Origin: Anaerolineales bacterium UBA3071 | GTDB lineage: Bacteria > Chloroflexota > Anaerolineae > UBA3071 | Direction: 5' to 3' | DNA length: 7,977 bases | Assembly: GCA_002366755.1 (NCBI GenBank) | Contig: DFBV01000171.1 | Coordinates: forward strand, 1-7,977 | Shown: positions 4,026 through 7,977 of the stretch, one piece after another | Layout: each line of letters starts with the position of its first letter | Position numbering within the stretch: position 1 is the first letter of the stretch | The notes under the pieces: generated by a model | The model's database searches: none | What the model was told of the DNA's origin: nothing | Seen by the model: the letters and a program-made list of their open reading frames with translations, nothing else | Made by a program: the position numbers and the translations under genes

Positions 4026-5684
4026 ATGGCCAGTCATGACCAGCGCTACCGGCCGACAAGGGAGTGGAGTGCCCGTATCACGTTGCTGGCTTTGCTGGTT
4101 CTTGCCCTGGCACTGCGGGCCGCGCCGCTGACAATACACCGCTTCCACGAGGATGAGGCGCTGTACGCCTCCTGGGCCTTGCTCACGGTCGAGGACCCTG
4201 CGCTCATCTCCGTGCCCGTGGACAAACCGCCTCTGTACATTTACCTCCTGGCGGGGCTGTTTCGGCTGCTGGGGCCTTCGGAACTGGTGGCCCGGTTGCC
4301 CAATCTCTTCGCCAGCGTGGCCAGCGTGGCCTTGCTCTATGCCCTTGGACGGCGGGCCTACGACCGGTCCACGGCGCTGATAGCGGCAACGCTCTACGCC
4401 GCTTCCCCCTTCGGTATCCTTTTCGCCCCCACCGCCTTCACCGATCCGTTGTTGGTGCTGTGGATGCTGCTGGGACTGTGGGCCGCGCTGGCGCGCAAGC
4501 CACTGCTGGCTGGCTTCGCCTTAGGCCTGGCCTACGCCACGAAGCAACAAAGCCTGCTGCTCGCTCCCTTGGTGCTGGCTGTGGCAATACCCAATATCCA
4601 ATATCCAACCTCCAACGTCCAACTTCCAACCTCTAACCTCCGATATCCAATATCCAATATCCAATACCCAATTTCCGCTTTCTTGCGCTCAATTGTTGGG
4701 TTTTTGCCGGTGTTTGCGTTGGTTACCTGGTGGGATTCACTGCGCTGGCACGTGCAGCCCAGCTTCTGGGATCGTAGCCTGATCACCTATGGCGGCTTGG
4801 AGATGTTGCCGCTCTCTGCCTGGCCCCAGCGCTTGAGCGACTGGGCGCAACTCCTGAGCCACGTCTTCGGTTCGACCCTGCTCAACGGACTGTTGCTGAT
4901 CGGCCTGCCCCTCCTGCTCTGGCTCGCTGTGCATCATCGCCGTTCCCGCAGAAGCACGCATTCCGCATTCCGAATTCCGAGTTTACGAATTTACGAACTA
5001 CCAGCCGCCTGCGACCTCTTGTTCACCCTGTACGTCGTGGCCTACCTCCTCCTCCACCTCGCCGTCAGCTTTCAGGTCTGGGATCGCTACCTGCTGCCGC
5101 TGGTGCCGCTGCTCTGCCTGCTGTTGGCAAGGACTATCTGCTGCTTGTCGTCGCTTGCTGAGCGCCGGTACAAACAGTCTCGGGTTTCTAGTTTCAGGTT
5201 TCGGGTCTCCAATATCCAATATCCAATATCCAAGTTGGTCATGGGCATATTGGTCATTTCGCTGGTTCGCCCAGCCTACCTGGGGGCAACGAGCCAGCTT
5301 GCCGTCGGCGGCGACCACGGTGCATACCAGGGCATTGATCACCTGGCCGCGTACGTGCGGGCGCATCTGCCTCCTGGGACCACGCTCTACTATCACTGGC
5401 TGGGCTGGCACTACGGCTACTACCTGCGTGACGCTTCACTCAACACAGTTTGGTATCCCGATCCCCAAACCTTGGCCGAACAGGCTGCGGAGGATGATGA
5501 TGTGGTCAGGGCCATCGCCTTCCCTGGCTGGAAGGATGACCGACCTGTTCGCCGGGCGCTGGCGGCGATGGGCTTGACCCTTGTCCCGCAGTTTGCCACA
5601 CATCGTCGCGATGGCAGTCCCTCCTTTGCCCTCTATCTGATCGAGGATGTGGGGGCTGTTGCTCAGAGTCGAGGTGTGCCGTGA
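4026..5684 (+). CDS. GT39/PMT-type multi-span membrane glycosyltransferase carrying three in-frame short-repeat arrays
   Basis: This 552-residue GT-C protein has roughly a dozen hydrophobic segments. The first outer loop has the acidic pair region HEDEAL (E42-D43-E44), followed by DKPPLYIYL (66-74), as in PMT_2/ArnT-like transferases that move a sugar from a polyprenyl carrier to an acceptor outside the membrane. WDRYLLPLVP marks a late outer loop, and a soluble domain (~425-552) follows the last helices. ATG 4026 is chosen over ATG 4020 because AAGGG (4014-4018) is seven bases from 4026 but only one from 4020. Oddly, three short-repeat tracts are translated: about residues 187-217, 311-325 and 386-404. 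Each lies between membrane segments in loops judged cytoplasmic from nearby Arg/Lys and motif placement. The frame is intact throughout. It starts 21 bases after the GT2 gene and overlaps the next gene by GTGA. Confidence 0.9.
   Translation: MASHDQRYRPTREWSARITLLALLVLALALRAAPLTIHRFHEDEALYASWALLTVEDPALISVPVDKPPLYIYLLAGLFRLLGPSELVARLPNLFASVASVALLYALGRRAYDRSTALIAATLYAASPFGILFAPTAFTDPLLVLWMLLGLWAALARKPLLAGFALGLAYATKQQSLLLAPLVLAVAIPNIQYPTSNVQLPTSNLRYPISNIQYPISAFLRSIVGFLPVFALVTWWDSLRWHVQPSFWDRSLITYGGLEMLPLSAWPQRLSDWAQLLSHVFGSTLLNGLLLIGLPLLLWLAVHHRRSRRSTHSAFRIPSLRIYELPAACDLLFTLYVVAYLLLHLAVSFQVWDRYLLPLVPLLCLLLARTICCLSSLAERRYKQSRVSSFRFRVSNIQYPISKLVMGILVISLVRPAYLGATSQLAVGGDHGAYQGIDHLAAYVRAHLPPGTTLYYHWLGWHYGYYLRDASLNTVWYPDPQTLAEQAAEDDDVVRAIAFPGWKDDRPVRRALAAMGLTLVPQFATHRRDGSPSFALYLIEDVGAVAQSRGVP
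4585..4675 (+). repeat. Heptanucleotide array 1, 13 units of CAATATC type
   Basis: Thirteen contiguous 7-base units in strict register: CAATACC, CAATATC x2, CAACCTC, CAACGTC, CAACTTC, CAACCTC, TAACCTC, CGATATC, CAATATC x2, CAATACC, CAATTTC. A decayed unit, CGCTTTC, may follow. The outer units are near-identical, and the middle ones share the CAACNTC variant. The translated product is a degenerate seven-residue cycle of the form N-I-Q-Y-P-I-S. It lies between two membrane segments of the GT39 protein. Confidence 0.9.
4957..5000 (+). repeat. Short repeat array 2, 7-8 base units of CGAATTC type
   Basis: Units read CGCATTC, CGCATTC, CGAATTC, CGAGTTTA, CGAATTTA, CGAACTA, so the period slips from seven to eight bases in the middle. 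It follows an Arg/His-rich loop (HHRRSRRSTH) and is translated in frame as FRIPSLRIYEL. It is clearly lower in GC than the surrounding gene. Confidence 0.75.
5181..5236 (+). repeat. Heptanucleotide array 3, composite CGGGTTT and CCAATAT units
   Basis: Eight 7-base units in one register: CGGGTTT, CTAGTTT, CAGGTTT, CGGGTCT, CCAATAT x3, CCAAGTT. The first half is of a different type from the second, yet the seven-base phase is kept. The second half is the same sequence as the core of array 1 some 550 bases upstream. It is translated as RVSSFRFRVSNIQYPISKL, in a loop that follows the basic segment AERRYKQS. Confidence 0.85.
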
Positions 5685-7977
5685 GCCAGCGGCAGAGTGC
5701 GGCATTGGACGGGGTAGCGCTGGCCACGCTGGCAGCGGCGACGTTGCTCATCTTCTGGGCGATGGTGGGTACCAACCTCGTGCTTGCCGGTGTGGATGCC
5801 CTCACCTACTTCACCCCTTACCGCGACTACGCCAACGCTGCTCTGCGCCAGGGGCGGCTGCCGCTCTGGAACCCCTACCTCTTCCTGGGTGTGCCTTTCC
5901 TGGCCAACATGCAGGCTGCGGTGCTGTATCCTCTCAACTGGCTCTTCGTGACCCTGTGGGCGCCGAAGGCACTGGCCTGGTCGGCCGCGCTGCACATCTG
6001 GCTGGCGGCGGTCTTCACCTATGGCTATGCTCGGCGACGCGTTGGTCTGAGCCACGCCGCTGCCTGGATCGCTGCCGCAGCTTTCGCTTTCAGCGGTTTC
6101 CTGGGTGGGCAGGTGGAGCATGTCAACCAACTCAGCGTGGGGGCGTGGTTGCCGATGCTGCTGTGGCTCTTCGATGTTGGCCTTTCCGTAGAGGAGAGTG
6201 AAGCGGCCAGTGGGGCGCACCGGGAAGGGCTGAGGGCCGTCAGGTGGTGGGCGGTGTTACTGTTGGGGCTGGTGATCGCCCTGCAACTGCTGGCCGGGCA
6301 CACCCAGGCAGCGTATATCACTCTGCTGGGGCTGGGTGTTTGCGGATTCTGGCCGCTGGCAGAAGAGGTGTGGCGGATCTGGCGCAGTGGGCAGGGGATG
6401 AGTGATCTAGGGCAATTGGGGCGAAAGGCAGGGTTGCGGTTGGCGGTGTACGGCGTGGCAGTGGTACTGGGGTTGGCGTTGGCGGCAGCGCAACTGCTGC
6501 CTACACTTGAGCTTTCGGCCCTTTCAGTGCGTGCCGGCGGCCTGCCCTACCGCGAGGCAACCTCGTTCTCACTGAAGCCTCGCATGCTGCTCTTCACGCT
6601 GCTGCCGACCTACGGCGAGGACCTGGGACGGGGTTTCGGTACGGAGGGCTTCACCGAGTACATAGCCTATGTCGGTGTGCTGGGACTGGCGCTGGCGGTC
6701 TTCGGCGCATGGCAAGGGCAACCCAGAGGGGCTCGGCGACGCTTCACCGTTCTGCTCGTCGTTGGCTTCTTGTTGGCGCTGGGGATCTACAACCCGGGCT
6801 ACTTCTTGCTCTACAAGCTGGTGCCCGGGTTTGACCTCTTTCGCGCACCCGCCCGCTGGATGTGTCTCTACACCTTCGGCGTTGCCATCCTGGCTGGCCT
6901 CGGCGCTGAACGGCTGATGTCACCGGGCGTTTCCCGCTTCTCCTATCACGGGGCGCGCTTCACGCGCCGTCCTGTTCGTGTCCTGCTTGCCGGCTTGGCC
7001 ATCCTGGCGCTTCTCTTCTGGCTGCGCAAGCCTGGCTGGATGACCTGGGCGGCCTGGGGTGGAACGGCCGCAATGGCTGCTGCCTTCCTGGCATTCGGAC
7101 GTCGGAGCGGAGCCTTCCGGCGGGCGCTGTTGCTGCTGCTCCCGGTGGCCTTGCTGATCGAGTTGACGACTGCCAGTCGTGCTCTGCCGCATGCCTCACC
7201 CACTGCGCCGGAGGCGATCCGTTCGCTGCGCACAGCGCCAGCTCATCTGCTCAGCGACCCGGGCCTGCACCGCTTCCTCAGCCTCTCTGACATCACGTAT
7301 GATCCCGGCGATCTGGCAGAGATGGAGCAACTGTTCGGCGATCAGCTTCCCTCGCAGGCGGTGTACGATCTGGTCGTGGCCAGCAAGCAGCAGGAGATTC
7401 TGGCCCCCAACCTGCCGCTGCTCCACCGAATCTCCGCCGTGGACGGCTACGGAGGCGGCGTGCTGCCACTGGATCGCTATGTGACGCTGCAACGCCTCTT
7501 CCTGGACGAGGCCGACATCTCACCCGATGGACGGCTGCGCGAGCAGCTCAGGGTCATCCCCCCGGTGCGGCTTCTGAACCTGCTCAACGTGAAGTACGTC
7601 ATTACCGACAAGCTCTTGGACGTCTGGCTGGATGATGTCTACTACGATCTGCAGCACCGTGCGGTGCTCGGCGCCGGAGGTGTGGTCGAACTGACACTGA
7701 CGGAGATGCCTGCGTTCAGCGCCACTGCCCTGGGTGTCGTCTCACATCTGCAGGACGCTCGGGCACTGCCCGACGGCGAGGCGGTAGCGGAGATCGTGCT
7801 CAGCGACGGAGAGGGCCGCACGGAACGGCTGCTGCTGCGGGCAGGCATGCACACCTCCGAGGGGGTGTACGATGAGGTGGTATCCCACGCCCAGACGCGG
7901 GTGGCTCACCCCTGGCCCGAGGATACGTCCGGGCAGGATTACCTGGCCGTGCTGGAGTTTGCTGCCCCGCTGATCCC
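5681..7977 (+). CDS. YfhO-like GT-C membrane glycosyltransferase (3' end outside window)
   Basis: Open for 765 codons from GTG 5681 to the window edge with no stop. The start overlaps the TGA of the previous gene as GTGA, and GAGG (5671-5674) lies six bases upstream, so translation is probably coupled. The N-terminus has one membrane segment (~13-35), then an outer loop with D39 and the family signature YFTPYRDYANAALRQGRLPL followed by WNPYLFLGVPFLANMQAAVLYPLNW (residues 43-87). Many more hydrophobic segments follow. RAPARWM (388-394) and LLNLLNVKYVIT (631-642) are also typical of the YfhO family. After ~500 the protein becomes soluble and probably extracytoplasmic. Characterised YfhO relatives in Firmicutes glycosylate teichoic acids with lipid-linked sugars; teichoic acid is not expected in this lineage, so the acceptor is open. 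The operon context suggests shared use of the GT2 product. Confidence 0.9.
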   Translation, partial: MSQRQSAALDGVALATLAAATLLIFWAMVGTNLVLAGVDALTYFTPYRDYANAALRQGRLPLWNPYLFLGVPFLANMQAAVLYPLNWLFVTLWAPKALAWSAALHIWLAAVFTYGYARRRVGLSHAAAWIAAAAFAFSGFLGGQVEHVNQLSVGAWLPMLLWLFDVGLSVEESEAASGAHREGLRAVRWWAVLLLGLVIALQLLAGHTQAAYITLLGLGVCGFWPLAEEVWRIWRSGQGMSDLGQLGRKAGLRLAVYGVAVVLGLALAAAQLLPTLELSALSVRAGGLPYREATSFSLKPRMLLFTLLPTYGEDLGRGFGTEGFTEYIAYVGVLGLALAVFGAWQGQPRGARRRFTVLLVVGFLLALGIYNPGYFLLYKLVPGFDLFRAPARWMCLYTFGVAILAGLGAERLMSPGVSRFSYHGARFTRRPVRVLLAGLAILALLFWLRKPGWMTWAAWGGTAAMAAAFLAFGRRSGAFRRALLLLLPVALLIELTTASRALPHASPTAPEAIRSLRTAPAHLLSDPGLHRFLSLSDITYDPGDLAEMEQLFGDQLPSQAVYDLVVASKQQEILAPNLPLLHRISAVDGYGGGVLPLDRYVTLQRLFLDEADISPDGRLREQLRVIPPVRLLNLLNVKYVITDKLLDVWLDDVYYDLQHRAVLGAGGVVELTLTEMPAFSATALGVVSHLQDARALPDGEAVAEIVLSDGEGRTERLLLRAGMHTSEGVYDEVVSHAQTRVAHPWPEDTSGQDYLAVLEFAAPLI

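Noticed and set aside
3228..4148. Long minus-strand open frame (306 codons) opposite the GT2 gene
   Set aside because: It lies entirely antisense to a gene with clear GT2 motifs, has no ribosome binding site and no recognisable domain. It is a by-product of GC-rich codon use on the other strand.
4585..4675. CRISPR-like array
   Set aside because: Units are only seven bases with no spacers, lie inside an intact coding sequence, and no cas gene is near.
4532..4786. Minus-strand frame with a repeated G-Y-W-I-L-D-I pattern
   Set aside because: This is the reverse reading of heptad array 1, which cannot contain stops in any frame. The repeat pattern is a property of the DNA and not evidence of a gene.
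5647..6220. Frames of about 185 codons on both strands over the start of the YfhO-like gene
   Set aside because: The GTG 5681 frame continues unbroken to the window edge with family motifs. The others are Arg/Cys/His-rich and stop early.

Overview
The window looks like chromosomal DNA of a GC-rich bacterium, most likely a member of the Chloroflexota (Anaerolineae-type). That placement is an inference. It rests on a PdtaS/PdtaR-type kinase with an ANTAR regulator, a DPM1-like GT2 / GT39-type / YfhO-type membrane glycosyltransferase cluster, hairpin terminators without U-tracts, and short heptanucleotide repeats inside coding sequence. No marker gene fixes the taxonomy.

Left part (1-585): the acidic, proline-rich C-terminal end of an unidentified protein, a U-tract-less terminator hairpin, a clean sigma70-type promoter, a tRNA-Pro(GGG) gene without encoded CCA, a second strong hairpin, and then a structured leader in front of the next gene. 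Middle left (586-2742): a soluble sensor histidine kinase (GAF-like N-terminus, PAS, HisKA_2, HATPase) followed by its probable partner, a receiver-ANTAR response regulator that would act on RNA. The leader before the kinase can fold into a hairpin whose six-base loop has A at position 1 and G at position 4, as in ANTAR target RNAs. It is followed two bases later by a second hairpin that carries the ribosome binding site in its loop.

Centre (2743-3251): a strong perfect hairpin separates the regulator from a convergent minus-strand gene for a 74-residue single-pass membrane protein. That gene has an excellent ribosome binding site, four helically phased ATCGGTGAC-type direct repeats in its leader, and a promoter that is the exact mirror image of the promoter of the next plus-strand gene. 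Both are TTGCCT-N17-TATAAT, and their -35 boxes form one palindrome.

Right part (3252-7977, running off the edge): a glycosylation operon. A DPM1-like GT2 enzyme probably makes a polyprenyl-phosphate sugar, a GT39/PMT-type multi-span transferase probably uses it on the outer face of the membrane, and a YfhO-like GT-C membrane protein starts in a GTGA overlap and is still open at the window end. The GT39 gene carries three separate short-repeat arrays (mainly 7 bp units) read in frame, each in a loop predicted to be cytoplasmic. The repeat units are free of stop codons in all six frames (except two 8-base units in the second array), which may explain how such sequence survives inside genes. 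This is the most unusual feature of the window.
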